Assembly (NCBI RefSeq): GCF_001642575.1
Contig: NZ_LXNG01000014.1
Location: forward strand, 56,321 to 120,320
DNA from: Xanthomonas floridensis
GTDB lineage: Bacteria > Pseudomonadota > Gammaproteobacteria > Xanthomonadales > Xanthomonadaceae
Direction of reading: 5' to 3'
DNA length: 64,000 nucleotides
The notes under the pieces are model-generated. The model was not told the origin of the DNA. It did no database searches and saw only the letters and a program-made list of their open reading frames with translations. Of this stretch, positions 28,088 to 38,235 are shown piece by piece. Made by a program: the position numbers and the translations under genes. How positions within the stretch are numbered: the stretch's first letter is position 1; each line of letters begins with the position of its first letter.

Positions 28088-28236
28088 TGGGAATCGGGAG
28101 TAGGAAATTGGGAATGGGTAAAAGCAGAAACGAAAGCCGGAACGCATGACGCCGGACCTAGGTCCGGCGTCAGCATGAAGAGCGAGGCGATGGGAACGCT
28201 CTTAACCATTCCCGATTCCCCACTCCCGATTCCCGG
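28088..28236. repeat. inverted heptad-array hairpin element, copy 3
   Basis: The left arm (28088-28119: GGGAATCGGGAGTAGG... GGGAATGGG) and right arm (28207-28236: CATTCCCGATTCCCCACTCCCGATTCCC pattern) are inverted. The core contains a perfect 26-bp palindrome at 28147-28172 centred on CCTAGG. It separates lpd from the LOG-family gene, both on the minus strand. Confidence 0.85.
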
Positions 28237-28237
28237 C

Positions 28238-29674
28238 TTAATTCGCCTTATGAATCGCGCGCTTGCTCACGGCCATGGCGGCGTCGTGGATCGCTTCGGA
28301 CAGGGTCGGATGCGCGTGGCAGATGCGTGCCAGGTCATCGGCCGAGCCGTTGAATTCCATCGTCAGCACGCCTTCGTGCACCAGCTCGGAGACGCCCACG
28401 CCCACCAAATGCATGCCCAGCACGCGGTCGGTTTCGGCATCGGCGATGACCTTGACGAAGCCGGCCGGCTCGCCCATGGCCACGGCACGGCCGATCGCCG
28501 CGAACGGGAAGCTGCCGGCCTTGTAGGCGACGCCTTCGGCCTTCAACTGCTGCTCGGTCTTGCCGACCCAGGCAATCTCCGGCTCGGTATAGATGACCCA
28601 CGGAATGGTGTCGAAGTTGACGTGGCCGGGCAGGCCGGCGATCAGCTCGGCGACCGCGATGCCTTCCTCGAAGCCCTTGTGCGCCAGCATCGGCCCGCGC
28701 ACGCAGTCGCCGATGGCCCACACGCCGTCGACGCCGGTATGGCAATGGCCATCGACCTCGATCTGGCCGCGGTCGGTCACCTTGACGCCGGTGCCGTCGG
28801 CCAGCAGGTTCTTGGTGGCGGCCTTGCGGCCCACGGCCACCAGCAGCTTGTCCACGGTCAGGGTCTGCTCGCCGGCGCTGTCGGTGTAGCTGAGCACCAC
28901 CTGCTTGGCATCGCCGCTGCCGGTGATCTCGGTCTTGCTGACCTTGGCGCCCAGCTTGATGTCCAGGCCCTGCTTCTTGAATTCCTTCAGCGCGGTCTTG
29001 GCCACTTCGGCATCGGCCAGCGCCAGGAAGTCCGGCAACGCTTCGAGGATGGTGACCTCGGCGCCCAGGCGCTTCCACACGCTGCCCAGCTCCAGGCCGA
29101 TCACGCCGGCGCCGATCACGGCCAGGCGCTTGGGCACGGCGGTGAAGTCCAGGCCGCCGACGTTGTCGACGATGGTGTCGCCGTCGAACTTGGCGAACGG
29201 CAGCTCGATCGATTCCGAGCCGGCCGCAAGGATCACGTTGGTGCCCTTGAGTTCGATTTCGCCGCCTTCGTGCTGGGCGACCTTGACGATGTTGCCCGGC
29301 AGCAGCTGGCCGAAGCCGTAGTACGGGGTGATCTTGTTCGCCTTGAACAGCATCGCGATGCCGCCGGTGAACTGCTTCACGATCTTGTCCTTGCGGCCGA
29401 TCATGGTGGGCACGTCCATCTTGGCGTCGTTGAAGCTGATGCCGTGGTCGCCGAACAGGTGACCCATGTTCCAGAACTGGCGCGAGGAATCCAGCAGCGC
29501 CTTGGATGGAATGCAGCCCACGCGCAGACAGGTACCGCCCAGCGCCGGCTTGCCGTCCTTGCCGAGTGCGGCGTCGATGCAGGCGACCTTCATGCCCAGC
29601 TGGGCCGCGCGAATCGCCGCGTGATAGCCGGCCGGGCCAGCACCGATGACGACGACGTCGAATTGTTCGCTCAT
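28238..29674 (-). CDS. lpdA: dihydrolipoyl dehydrogenase (E3 of 2-oxoglutarate dehydrogenase)
   Basis: 478 residues. The N-terminal FAD site is VVVIGAGPAGYHAAIRAAQLG, the redox-active disulfide is GGTCLRVGCIPSKALL (Cys about 49 and 54), and the NAD site is RLAVIGAGVIGLELGSVWKRLG. The FAD second motif is GVWAIGDCVRGPMLAHKGFEEG, and the C-terminal catalytic His-Glu is HAHPTLSEAIHDA. Re-oxidises the dihydrolipoyl group of SucB. Encoded after sucA and sucB on the same strand, so this is the E3 of the 2-oxoglutarate complex. Heptad hairpin elements lie on both sides. Confidence 0.97.
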   Translation of the reverse strand: MSEQFDVVVIGAGPAGYHAAIRAAQLGMKVACIDAALGKDGKPALGGTCLRVGCIPSKALLDSSRQFWNMGHLFGDHGISFNDAKMDVPTMIGRKDKIVKQFTGGIAMLFKANKITPYYGFGQLLPGNIVKVAQHEGGEIELKGTNVILAAGSESIELPFAKFDGDTIVDNVGGLDFTAVPKRLAVIGAGVIGLELGSVWKRLGAEVTILEALPDFLALADAEVAKTALKEFKKQGLDIKLGAKVSKTEITGSGDAKQVVLSYTDSAGEQTLTVDKLLVAVGRKAATKNLLADGTGVKVTDRGQIEVDGHCHTGVDGVWAIGDCVRGPMLAHKGFEEGIAVAELIAGLPGHVNFDTIPWVIYTEPEIAWVGKTEQQLKAEGVAYKAGSFPFAAIGRAVAMGEPAGFVKVIADAETDRVLGMHLVGVGVSELVHEGVLTMEFNGSADDLARICHAHPTLSEAIHDAAMAVSKRAIHKAN

Positions 29675-29687
29675 TTCATTTGCTCAC

Positions 29688-29822
29688 GGGAATGGGGAAT
29701 AGGGAATGGGGAATCGCAACAGCGCATGCGTGCGCCTGTCGTGTCCCATCCAGGTCCAGGCGGGAATGGAGCAATCGAGGGGGCGCTTGTCCCATTCCCG
29801 ACTCTCCATTCCCGATTCCCGG
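29688..29822. repeat. inverted heptad-array hairpin element, copy 4
   Basis: Left arm 29688-29716 (GGGAATGGGGAATAGGGAATGG pattern), right arm 29792-29822 (CATTCCCGACTCTCCATTCCCGATTCCC pattern). It occupies almost the whole sucB-lpd spacer. Confidence 0.85.
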
Positions 29823-29825
29823 CGC

Positions 29826-31040
<1,215 letters not shown>

Positions 31041-31082
31041 TCGGGGAGCGTCCTAGGGTTTTCGTTCTTTGGGGAAGAGGAG

Positions 31083-33911
31083 TTATTCAGCGACTTGGTC
31101 GTTGAACGGGTTGAGTAGCGCATCGGCAACCAGCTTCTGCTGTTCGGCGATGTGGTCGGCCATGTGGCCGGCGGCAGGCGAGGGCGAACGGGCACGGCCG
31201 GCGTAATGCAGGCTCTGACCGCTTGCCAGGCAGAAGTTCAGATGGTGGCGGATCTGGTACCACGCACCCTGGTTCTGCGGTTCTTCCTGGCACCACACCA
31301 CGTCAGTGGCGTTGGCATAGGCCTTGAGTTCGGCGGCCAGCTGCGCACGCGGGAACGGATACAGCTGCTCCACGCGCAGGATCGCAACGTCGTCCTGGCC
31401 ACGCTTGGTCTGGTCTTCGAGCAGGTCGTAATAGACCTTGCCCGAGCACAGCACCACGCGCTTGACCTTGCCGGCGTCGGCCTTGGCGTCGGGAATCAGG
31501 TGCTGGAACTCGCCCTCGGCCAGTTCTTCCAGACTCGACACCGCCAGCTTGTGGCGCAACAGCGACTTGGGCGTCATCACCACCAGCGGCTTGCGGGTGG
31601 TCATGCGCATCTGGCGGCGGATCATGTGGAAGCACTGCGCCGGGGTGGTCGGCACGCACACCAGCATGTTCTCCAGCGCGCACAGCTGCAGGAAGCGCTC
31701 CAGGCGTGCGGAGCTGTGCTCCGGGCCTTGCCCTTCGTACCCGTGCGGCAGGAACAGCGACAGGCCCGCGATGCGGCCCCACTTGGCTTCGCCGGCGGCG
31801 ATGAACTGGTCGATCACCACCTGCGCGCCGTTGGCGAAGTCGCCGAACTGCGCTTCCCAGATGCACAGCGCATTCGGGTCGGTTGTCGAGTAACCGTATT
31901 CGAAGCCCATCACCGCTTCTTCGCTCAGCAGCGAGTCGATGACGGTGGCGTCTTCGGGGTTCTGCACCAGCTGGCGCAGCGGCAGGTAATAGTTGTCGGT
32001 CTTCTGATCATGCAGGATCGCATGACGATGGAAGAACGTGCCGCGGCCGGCGTCCTGGCCGACCAGGCGCAGCTTGTGGCCTTCGGCCAGCAGCGTGGCG
32101 TAGGCCAGGTTCTCGGCGAAGCCCCAGTCGCCGAGCTGGTCGCCAGCGGCCATCTTGACGCGATCTTCGTAGATCTTCGCCACGCGGGCATGCAGCTCCA
32201 CGCCCTCGGGAATGGTGGTGATCAGCTTGGCCAGACGGTCCAGCTGGTCGCGCTTGACGCGCGTGTCGACCGGGTCAGCGGCGGTGCCGACCAGATACTT
32301 GGACCAGTCGATGGCGAATTCGTCCGGCTTGCGCTTGGCCAGTTCCGTGGTGTATTCGCCTGAATCCAGCTTGTTGCGGTAGCCGTCCACCAGCGCCTTG
32401 GCCTCGTCGGCGCTCAGCACGCCGTCGCTTTCCAGCTTGGCGGCATACAGCTCGCGGGTGGTCTTGTGCTTGCGGATGGTCTGGTACATCACCGGCTGGG
32501 TCGCTGCCGGTTCGTCGGCTTCGTTATGGCCCCAACGGCGGTAGCAGACCAGGTCGATGACCACGTCCTTCTTGAACTGCTGGCGGAATTCGTAGGCCAG
32601 CTTGGACACGAACATCACCGCGTCCGGGTCGTCGCCGTTCACGTGGAAGACCGGCGCGCCGATCATCTTGGCCACGTCGGTGCAGTACAGCGTGGAGCGG
32701 GCATCGTCGCGGGTGCTGGTGGTGAAACCGATCTGGTTGTTGACCACGATGTGCACGGTGCCGCCGACCGCGAAACCGCGCGCCTGCGACATCTGGAACA
32801 GCTCCATCACCACGCCCTGGCCGGCGAAGGCGGCATCGCCGTGGATCAGGATCGGTAGCACGGTCTTGCGTTCGGCATCGCCGAAGCGTTCCTGACGCGA
32901 GCGCACGCTGCCGACCACGACCGGGTCGACGATTTCCAGGTGCGAGGGGTTGAACGCCAGCGCCAGATGCACCTGCTTGTCGGTGCCAACGGCGATGTCG
33001 GCCGAGAAACCCATGTGGTACTTGACGTCGCCGGTGTGCGCGCGGTCGTCATGGGCATGCTCGAACTTGCCTTCGAATTCGTCGAACAGCTTGCGCGGGT
33101 TCTTGCCCAGCGTATTGACCAGCACGTTGAGGCGGCCGCGGTGGGCCATGCCGATCACGATGTCCTTGACCTGATCGTTGCCGGACTGGCGAATGATCTC
33201 GTCCATCATCGGGATCAGCGAATCGCCGCCTTCCAGCGAGAAGCGCTTCTGGCCGACATACTTGGTGTGCAGGTAGCGCTCCAGGCCTTCGGCGGCGGTG
33301 AGCCGCTCCAGGGTGCGCTTGCGGCTGGCCGCATCGCCGGCGATCTTGCCGCCGGCATCTTCCAGGCGCTTGTAGATCCACTGGCGCTGGTCGAATTCCT
33401 GGATATGCATGAATTCGGCGCCGATGGTGCTGGCATAGGTCGCCTTCAGGCGCACCAGCAGGTCCTTCAGCTTCATCCGCGGCTGGCCGCCGACGCCGCC
33501 GGTGCTGAACTCGCTGTCCAGATCCGCCTGCGAGAGGCTGTGGAACGGCAGGTCCAGATCGGGCGGATTGACCGGCGGGGTCAGGCCGAGCGGGTCCAGC
33601 TGCGCGCCCAGATGGCCACGCGCGCGGTAGGCAGTGATCAAGCGGCCGACGTTGCGCTCGCGTTCGTCACTGGCGCCCGCACCGGTCCCGGCGTTGGCTG
33701 CTTGTTTGGAGGCAGTGAGGATATGGGCGATGGCCGCCGAGTGCGGGACATCACCGGCATTGCGACCTTCGAAGCCATCGAAGTAGCTCTTCCACTTCGG
33801 ATCGACACTGTCCGGGGCGACGAGGTACTGCTCGTACAGATCCTCGATGTAGGCGGCGTTGCCGCCGGCGAGCTGCGATGACTGCGCGAACTGCTTTAGG
33901 AGATTATCCAC
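31083..33911 (-). CDS. sucA: 2-oxoglutarate dehydrogenase E1
   Basis: 942 residues from a GTG start (VDNLLKQFAQSSQLAGGNAAYIEDLYEQYL), which fits the family; the open frame extends 48 codons further upstream but those are not E1-like. Thiamine-diphosphate enzyme with IVIGMAHRGRLNVLVNTLGKNPRKLFDEFEGK, HLALAFNPSHLEIVDPVVVGSVRSRQ, NGDDPDAVMFVSKLAYEFRQ and VVIDLVCYRRWGHNEAD. C-terminal half: LPHGYEGQGPEHSSARLERFLQLC. Decarboxylates 2-oxoglutarate and succinylates SucB. First gene of the sucA-sucB-lpd operon, downstream in the minus direction of a strong terminator at 33992-34024. Confidence 0.98.
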   Translation of the reverse strand: MDNLLKQFAQSSQLAGGNAAYIEDLYEQYLVAPDSVDPKWKSYFDGFEGRNAGDVPHSAAIAHILTASKQAANAGTGAGASDERERNVGRLITAYRARGHLGAQLDPLGLTPPVNPPDLDLPFHSLSQADLDSEFSTGGVGGQPRMKLKDLLVRLKATYASTIGAEFMHIQEFDQRQWIYKRLEDAGGKIAGDAASRKRTLERLTAAEGLERYLHTKYVGQKRFSLEGGDSLIPMMDEIIRQSGNDQVKDIVIGMAHRGRLNVLVNTLGKNPRKLFDEFEGKFEHAHDDRAHTGDVKYHMGFSADIAVGTDKQVHLALAFNPSHLEIVDPVVVGSVRSRQERFGDAERKTVLPILIHGDAAFAGQGVVMELFQMSQARGFAVGGTVHIVVNNQIGFTTSTRDDARSTLYCTDVAKMIGAPVFHVNGDDPDAVMFVSKLAYEFRQQFKKDVVIDLVCYRRWGHNEADEPAATQPVMYQTIRKHKTTRELYAAKLESDGVLSADEAKALVDGYRNKLDSGEYTTELAKRKPDEFAIDWSKYLVGTAADPVDTRVKRDQLDRLAKLITTIPEGVELHARVAKIYEDRVKMAAGDQLGDWGFAENLAYATLLAEGHKLRLVGQDAGRGTFFHRHAILHDQKTDNYYLPLRQLVQNPEDATVIDSLLSEEAVMGFEYGYSTTDPNALCIWEAQFGDFANGAQVVIDQFIAAGEAKWGRIAGLSLFLPHGYEGQGPEHSSARLERFLQLCALENMLVCVPTTPAQCFHMIRRQMRMTTRKPLVVMTPKSLLRHKLAVSSLEELAEGEFQHLIPDAKADAGKVKRVVLCSGKVYYDLLEDQTKRGQDDVAILRVEQLYPFPRAQLAAELKAYANATDVVWCQEEPQNQGAWYQIRHHLNFCLASGQSLHYAGRARSPSPAAGHMADHIAEQQKLVADALLNPFNDQVAE

Positions 33912-33991
33912 GATGGTAAGTCGGGTCTGCTGTGGGGATGATTGTGCGGAAGCGGCAGGGCAAGATGCCTTGTCGGTCGGTCTCAAATCTT

Positions 33992-34024
33992 GAAAAATTA
34001 TACCCCCTTGCGCTTGTGAGGGGG
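33992..34024 (-). terminator. Rho-independent terminator after the roxA-GNAT operon
   Basis: On the minus strand CCCCCT-CACAAGCGCA-AGGGGG is followed by TATAATTTTT, a stem with a genuine T tract, 68 bases beyond the GNAT stop codon. The same TATAAT is a perfect -10 box about 85 bases ahead of sucA, so terminator and sucA promoter may be interleaved; no matching -35 was obvious. Confidence 0.75.
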
Positions 34025-34091
34025 CGTCTGCGAGCTGACCGGCGGGGTAGACCACTTGCGTGCGCGCCTACGTGCGAGGGGCCCTGCGGCA

Positions 34092-35024
34092 TCAGATGCC
34101 AAGTGCACGCGGTTCGTTCCAAAGTGCGCTGCGCTCCCATATCTGCGCGAATTCGCGCTCCAGCTGGCGGCTGCGGGCCGCGCCGGACAGCCAGGTTTCG
34201 CCGTCGTCGTAGCGATGACCTGTTGGACGAAAGTAGTAGGCGTCGTCGCCCACCACGTAGGCCGACGCATAGCTGGTATCGACCGGATCGCTGACCGCGC
34301 GGAACCGGAACACGCTGGGCAGGCGTTGCGCCAGGCGCAGCATGGCGCTGCTGCTGGCAGTGGCGCTGGCGGTGTCCTGCACCAGCACCTGCACCCGCTT
34401 GTCGTGGCGGGCGGTGGCGAAGCGGCGCAATGCGTCCAGCACCGCCGCGTTGTCGAACAGCGGTGGATCCAGGGCGCGGGTATAGATCAGCACCTGCCGA
34501 CGTGCGCTGCACAGCAAGCCGGTGGTGGCGGCCAGGGCGGCGCCGAGGGTATCCACCGCCATCGGGCCGTCGAGCCGGCGATGGACCGGGGTGCCGGGTG
34601 CATCGCCGATGTCGACACTGCGGTCGGGTGGCAGGTCTGCAGGGCCGTCGGGAAGAAAGCCCTGGCGTGCGAAAACCGCCTGGGCGCCTGCCGTGACGCG
34701 GGCCTGCAGGCGGGGCCAGCCACGCTGGGCGGCGCTGCCCACGGCGGCGGCGAGCAGTTGGTCGGACAGGCCGCGGCGGCGCCAGTCCGGCACTAGGCCG
34801 AGCCGGTCGATGCGCCGGTCCGGGGTCAGCCGGACCGAGGCGACCAGTTGGCCCTCCTCGGTCCGCGCGGCCAGGTGCAGGCTGAGCGGGTCCAGCGCGT
34901 CCCACTCGGTTTCGACCGGACCGCACGGAGCCGCGCTGCCCCAGGCCCGGCGCAGCGCACGCAGGGCGGCGGCGTCGGTGGCAGGGTCCAGCGAAACGAT
35001 CCGTGGCCTGCCGTGCGGGCTCAT
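34092..35024 (-). CDS. GNAT acetyltransferase with extra C-terminal domain
   Basis: 310 residues. The N-terminal half is GNAT: LVASVRLTPDRRIDRLGLVPDWRRRGLSDQLLAAAVGSAAQRGWPRLQARVTAGAQAVFARQGFLPDG, with the RRRG acetyl-CoA loop. Residues about 150-305 form a second domain (VLIYTRALDPPLFDNAAVLDALRRFATARHDKRVQVLVQDTASATASSS), matching a domain of unknown function (DUF7931, assigned from memory) with a phospholipase-D-like layout but no HKD motif. The start overlaps the stop of the RoxA gene (ATGA), so the pair is co-translated. The acetylated substrate is unknown; the ribosome is a natural guess from the neighbour. Confidence 0.88.
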   Translation of the reverse strand: MSPHGRPRIVSLDPATDAAALRALRRAWGSAAPCGPVETEWDALDPLSLHLAARTEEGQLVASVRLTPDRRIDRLGLVPDWRRRGLSDQLLAAAVGSAAQRGWPRLQARVTAGAQAVFARQGFLPDGPADLPPDRSVDIGDAPGTPVHRRLDGPMAVDTLGAALAATTGLLCSARRQVLIYTRALDPPLFDNAAVLDALRRFATARHDKRVQVLVQDTASATASSSAMLRLAQRLPSVFRFRAVSDPVDTSYASAYVVGDDAYYFRPTGHRYDDGETWLSGAARSRQLEREFAQIWERSALWNEPRALGI

Positions 35025-36499
35025 GTGCGCGGAGAGCTGCCTTCGTCTTCGTCGCTGTCGGAGACATCTTCGCCGTCCTCGTCCTGGCCCTCGCCGAGGG
35101 CCGCTTCGGCCGCATCGACGCGCTCCTCCGGGGTGTCCGCATCGTCGGCGACCTCTTCCACATCCGCGTCGTGGTCGATGGCGTCGTCGGCTTCCACGCT
35201 ATCGGCATCGTCATCTGCGTCGTCGTGATCGGCCGACACGCCCAGCGCAGCTGCCTGTGCGTCGTCGATGTCCTCAATGTCCTCGTGCGTGTCGTCATGG
35301 GCGCGCTGGTAATGGCCCTGGGCCAGCAGCTCCAGCACCACCTCGCGACCGCGCGCCGACAGCTGCCCGTAGAGCGTGCCATCGATGGCTTCGGCTGCCG
35401 CCAGGCGAGCGGCGTCCTTGGCCGACAGCGCGAATTCCAGTCCGCTGCAGAACAGGGTGGCGCCGCGCTTGGCCCGCCGCCAGGCCAGCCGCGACCACGG
35501 GTGGCGATACAGCACCACGCCTTCGTCCAGTGCCTGTTCCACTGCCTCGCGCGGAATCGGCTCGGGTGCCGGCACCACGTCGCCGGAGGCGCGGTAGGTG
35601 GTCATGAAGCGGCCGAACCAGTCGCCCAGGCGATCGGGGTCGTTCATGCGCAGGGCATTGAGCGCGGCGACCACGCGGTTCATCGCAGTGACGTCGATCT
35701 CGTACGGGTCGGCCGGTACCTTCAGGTCTTCGTCGTGATAGCGCACCGCTTCGTCGGCATCTGCGATCAGGGTGTCCAGATAATCGCCGATCAGCTCGGC
35801 CGAAGAGGGCGCGCGGGTGCCGATGGAGAAGGTCAGGCAAGGATCTTCGGCCACGCCGTGGTGCGGGATCAGCGGCGGCAGGTACAGCATGTCGCCCGGG
35901 CCCAGCACCCAATCGTGGGTGGGCTTGAAGTCGCGCAACAGCTTGAGGTCGACATCGTCGCGGAATGCCTGCGGCGTGGGCTTGCGGCCCTGCGAGGCAC
36001 GTGCGTCGATCTGCCAGCGGCGGTGGCCCTGGCCCTGCAGCAGGAACACGTCGTAGTGGTCGACATGCGCGCCGACCGAACCGCCGGTGGCGGCGAAGCT
36101 GATCATGATGTCGTCGATGCGCCAGCGCGGCAGGAAACGGAACTGCTCCAGCAGGCCGCGCACATCGGCGTCCCATTTATCCACGTCCTGCACCAGCAAG
36201 GTCCAGTCATGGTCGGGCAGGCCGGGGAAGTCGGTTTCCTGGAACGGGCCGGTGCGCACGTCCCAGCCATCGGTGGCGCGGTCGTGGCTGATCAGCCGCG
36301 CCAGCACGCCATCCTCGCAGGCCAGCCCGGCCAGGTCTTCCGGCTGCAGCGGCGAGACGAAGTCCGCGAACGCATTGCGGATCAGCAGTGGGTGCTTGTG
36401 CCAGTAGGTGCGCAGGAAGCGCTCCACCGGCATGCCCAGCGGCTGACCCGGACGGGCCTGGACTTCGATGACGGGAGGGTTTGCCTTGCGTGCAGCCAT
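35021..36499 (-). CDS. JmjC/cupin ribosomal protein L16 arginine hydroxylase-like (RoxA/YcfD)
   Basis: 492 residues from MAARKANPPVIEVQARPGQP. Catalytic core: an Fe(II)/2-oxoglutarate dioxygenase with His145-x-Asp147 in GAHVDHYDVFLLQGQGHRRW and the distal His at 213 or 214 (LIPHHGVAEDPC). It is followed by the YcfD-type winged-helix C-terminal region (about 255-395). YcfD hydroxylates Arg81 of ribosomal protein L16. Residues 401-492 are an additional, strongly acidic low-complexity tail (DDxDDADD runs, EGQDEDGEDVSDSDEDEG) not present in E. coli YcfD as far as I know. Co-translated with the GNAT gene. The upstream in-frame codons back to 36703 are non-conserved. Confidence 0.92.
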   Translation of the reverse strand: MAARKANPPVIEVQARPGQPLGMPVERFLRTYWHKHPLLIRNAFADFVSPLQPEDLAGLACEDGVLARLISHDRATDGWDVRTGPFQETDFPGLPDHDWTLLVQDVDKWDADVRGLLEQFRFLPRWRIDDIMISFAATGGSVGAHVDHYDVFLLQGQGHRRWQIDARASQGRKPTPQAFRDDVDLKLLRDFKPTHDWVLGPGDMLYLPPLIPHHGVAEDPCLTFSIGTRAPSSAELIGDYLDTLIADADEAVRYHDEDLKVPADPYEIDVTAMNRVVAALNALRMNDPDRLGDWFGRFMTTYRASGDVVPAPEPIPREAVEQALDEGVVLYRHPWSRLAWRRAKRGATLFCSGLEFALSAKDAARLAAAEAIDGTLYGQLSARGREVVLELLAQGHYQRAHDDTHEDIEDIDDAQAAALGVSADHDDADDDADSVEADDAIDHDADVEEVADDADTPEERVDAAEAALGEGQDEDGEDVSDSDEDEGSSPRT

Positions 36500-37057
36500 G
36501 GGGGTTCCTTGCAGGGGATCGATGAAGTGCCGGCGGCGCAGGCCGGGCCTGCGCGTAACGGGACTATTGTCCGATGCCTGCGCCGGATCTGCACCTGTAC
36601 GCGGCGGCGCGGACAGGCAGGGCTTCAGGGATGTGGTGAAGGTGGGCCTGTGCGGCCGATCCGCGGCGCCTGCGTAGCGCGGTATGGGTGAGCCCGCCAT
36701 CAAGAGCAGCCAGCAAGACTCCTATGCAGTGACCAGGCGGGCGCGGCCGCTGCTCGGAGCGATCTCTGCCACTCGGACACTGCGGTTCCTTGGCGCCGTC
36801 CACACCCATCGACGACTGCTCGCTGCGTTTTTTTGCTGACCGCTCTGAGGTGCGTCACGGCGGCAAGGCCTGGCGCTGCGCGTGGAGATGCCCTGCGTGG
36901 CCGGGTCGATGGCACCGGCACTGAGGCGGGGTGGGCGATGTGGGCCCGCTGCAATATCGTCTGGCAGGGTGCCCGATGGCACATGAGGCCGCCGCGGCCT
37001 GCGCGACACACTGCGCCACCGCAGTGGTCGTACTGCTTGTCAACAAGGATGGATGTG
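36500..37057. other. intergenic region holding a dispersed repeat
   Basis: Apart from the ~120-bp element at 36706-36824, no gene or RNA was recognised. The last bases carry AAGGA for the PDZ gene. Confidence 0.6.
36706..36824 (+). repeat. ~120-bp dispersed intergenic element, copy A
   Basis: Begins GCAGCCAGCAA and ends CGACGACTGCTCGCT. In the middle it has CCAGGCGGGCGCGGCCG and CTGCCACTCGGACACTGCGGTTCC. Related copies lie at 37590 and 43981 (same orientation) and 38455 and 54421 (inverted). Confidence 0.75.
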
Positions 37058-37426
37058 ATGCGCCGTTGGAGACTGGGTGTGCTGGTGCTGGTTGCCATGC
37101 TGGGCATGAGCGGTGTCGTGCAGGCGGACGACGCGAAAGGCTGGTTCGGCTTGAGTTTTGCGGTGGAAAGCGAAGGGCTTTCGTTCAATCCCACACTGAC
37201 CTCGGTGACCATCGACTCGGTCAAGCCGGCATCGCCTGCCGCGGCGGCCGGCCTGCAGGTGGGCGATGCGATCGTGTCGGCGCAGGGCATCCCGGTGGCG
37301 GGCAGCAAGGCCGATGTGCTCAAGGCCGCGGTCAATCGCAAGGTCGGGGAATCACTGCGCTTCATGATCGTGCGGGGGACCGCCAAGCCGCGCGAGGTGA
37401 CGCTGGTGGCAGCGCGTCGTCCCTGA
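37058..37426 (+). CDS. small exported PDZ-domain protein
   Basis: 122 residues from MRRWRLGVLVLVAMLGMSGVVQADD, a signal peptide with cleavage after VQA. AAGGA lies 7 bases upstream, which favours this ATG over the one at 37049. Essentially the whole mature protein is one PDZ domain (TSVTIDSVKPASPAAAAGLQVGDAIVSAQGIPVAGSKADVLKAAVNRKVGESLRFMIVRG). No protease domain is attached, so it is likely a periplasmic peptide-binding module. It stands alone between two copies of the dispersed element. Confidence 0.85.
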   Translation: MRRWRLGVLVLVAMLGMSGVVQADDAKGWFGLSFAVESEGLSFNPTLTSVTIDSVKPASPAAAAGLQVGDAIVSAQGIPVAGSKADVLKAAVNRKVGESLRFMIVRGTAKPREVTLVAARRP

Positions 37427-37589
37427 CGGCTGGCGATACATCGGTTGCGGTGAATCGGTGAGTGCGACGCCTTGCAACATGGCGCTGACCGAGGCCGGGA
37501 TATCGGCGCAAGCCATAGCCGTGGCAACAGCCCTTGGTCCCAAGGGAACCGTCAGTGCGCAGCGTCGGTAGCGGCGCTGCGCACCTGGA

Positions 37590-37707
37590 GCAGCCAGCAA
37601 CTGCTGCATAGACGCCAGGCGGGCGTGGCCGGCGCACGGAATCGGCATGGACCCACGCGTATCTCCGATGCTGAGCGCGCCGTCCATCCGCCTGACGACT
37701 GCTCGCT
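37590..37707 (+). repeat. ~120-bp dispersed intergenic element, copy B
   Basis: Begins GCAGCCAGCAACTGC, ends CTGACGACTGCTCGCT, with CCAGGCGGGCGTGGCCGG inside. Clear homologue of copy A, 880 bp away. The rest of 37427-37734 shows nothing else. Confidence 0.75.
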
Positions 37708-37734
37708 AGGTTCTGGTAGCCGATTCCAGCTGGC

Positions 37735-38235
37735 TTACATCACCTTGTTGCCACTGCCGCTGTCGTCCAGTGTCGGCTTGCTGGAGGGGTTGACGGTGTT
37801 GTCGTTGCCGGAAAATCGGACTTGCTTTACTTCGCGTGCCAACACCAGGTTCTTGTTGCCCTGGATGTCCACGCTGTCCACATTGGTCAGATTCAGCGTG
37901 TTGTCGTGACCGGTCACGCTGAGCTGGCCGAGCTGTCTGTTGAGCACAGTGAAGTTGCTGCCTTCCACGCGGATGCTGCGTGCGTTGTCCAGATTCATCG
38001 CGCCGCGTGAGGCGGTGATGGTCACTGCGCCGCAGTTGCCATGCAGGATCCATTCGCTGTCGTCGCGGGTCAGGCGGACATCCTTGCCACCGCAGTCTGC
38101 GCCGCTGGCCGGGTCGGTGAGGGTGGAGGACATGGCCGATACCGTCTGCGCGGCGGGGCCGTCGGCACCGCAGCCGCTGAGTGCGGCGATGCTGGACAGC
38201 GCAAACAGCGACGTGAAACTCCGAACTGCACGCAT
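37735..38235 (-). CDS. DUF3060-type lipoprotein
   Basis: 166 residues. MRAVRSFTSLFALSSIAALSGC is a lipoprotein signal with lipobox LSGC. The mature part has repeated short strands ending in Asn-Asn or Gly-Asn turns (GNCGAVTITASRG, GSNFTVLNRQLGQLSVTGHDNTLNLTNVDSVDIQGNKNLVL, VRFSGNDNTV), the beta-solenoid-like layout of DUF3060. Function is unknown; probably anchored in a membrane facing the periplasm. Single gene flanked by dispersed elements. Confidence 0.85.
   Translation of the reverse strand: MRAVRSFTSLFALSSIAALSGCGADGPAAQTVSAMSSTLTDPASGADCGGKDVRLTRDDSEWILHGNCGAVTITASRGAMNLDNARSIRVEGSNFTVLNRQLGQLSVTGHDNTLNLTNVDSVDIQGNKNLVLAREVKQVRFSGNDNTVNPSSKPTLDDSGSGNKVM

Noticed and set aside
26645..28147. 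500-codon frame joining the IMPACT gene to upstream sequence
   Set aside because: The first ~300 codons read through the LOG gene in a wrong frame and an intergenic spacer; only the last 200 codons are IMPACT-like.
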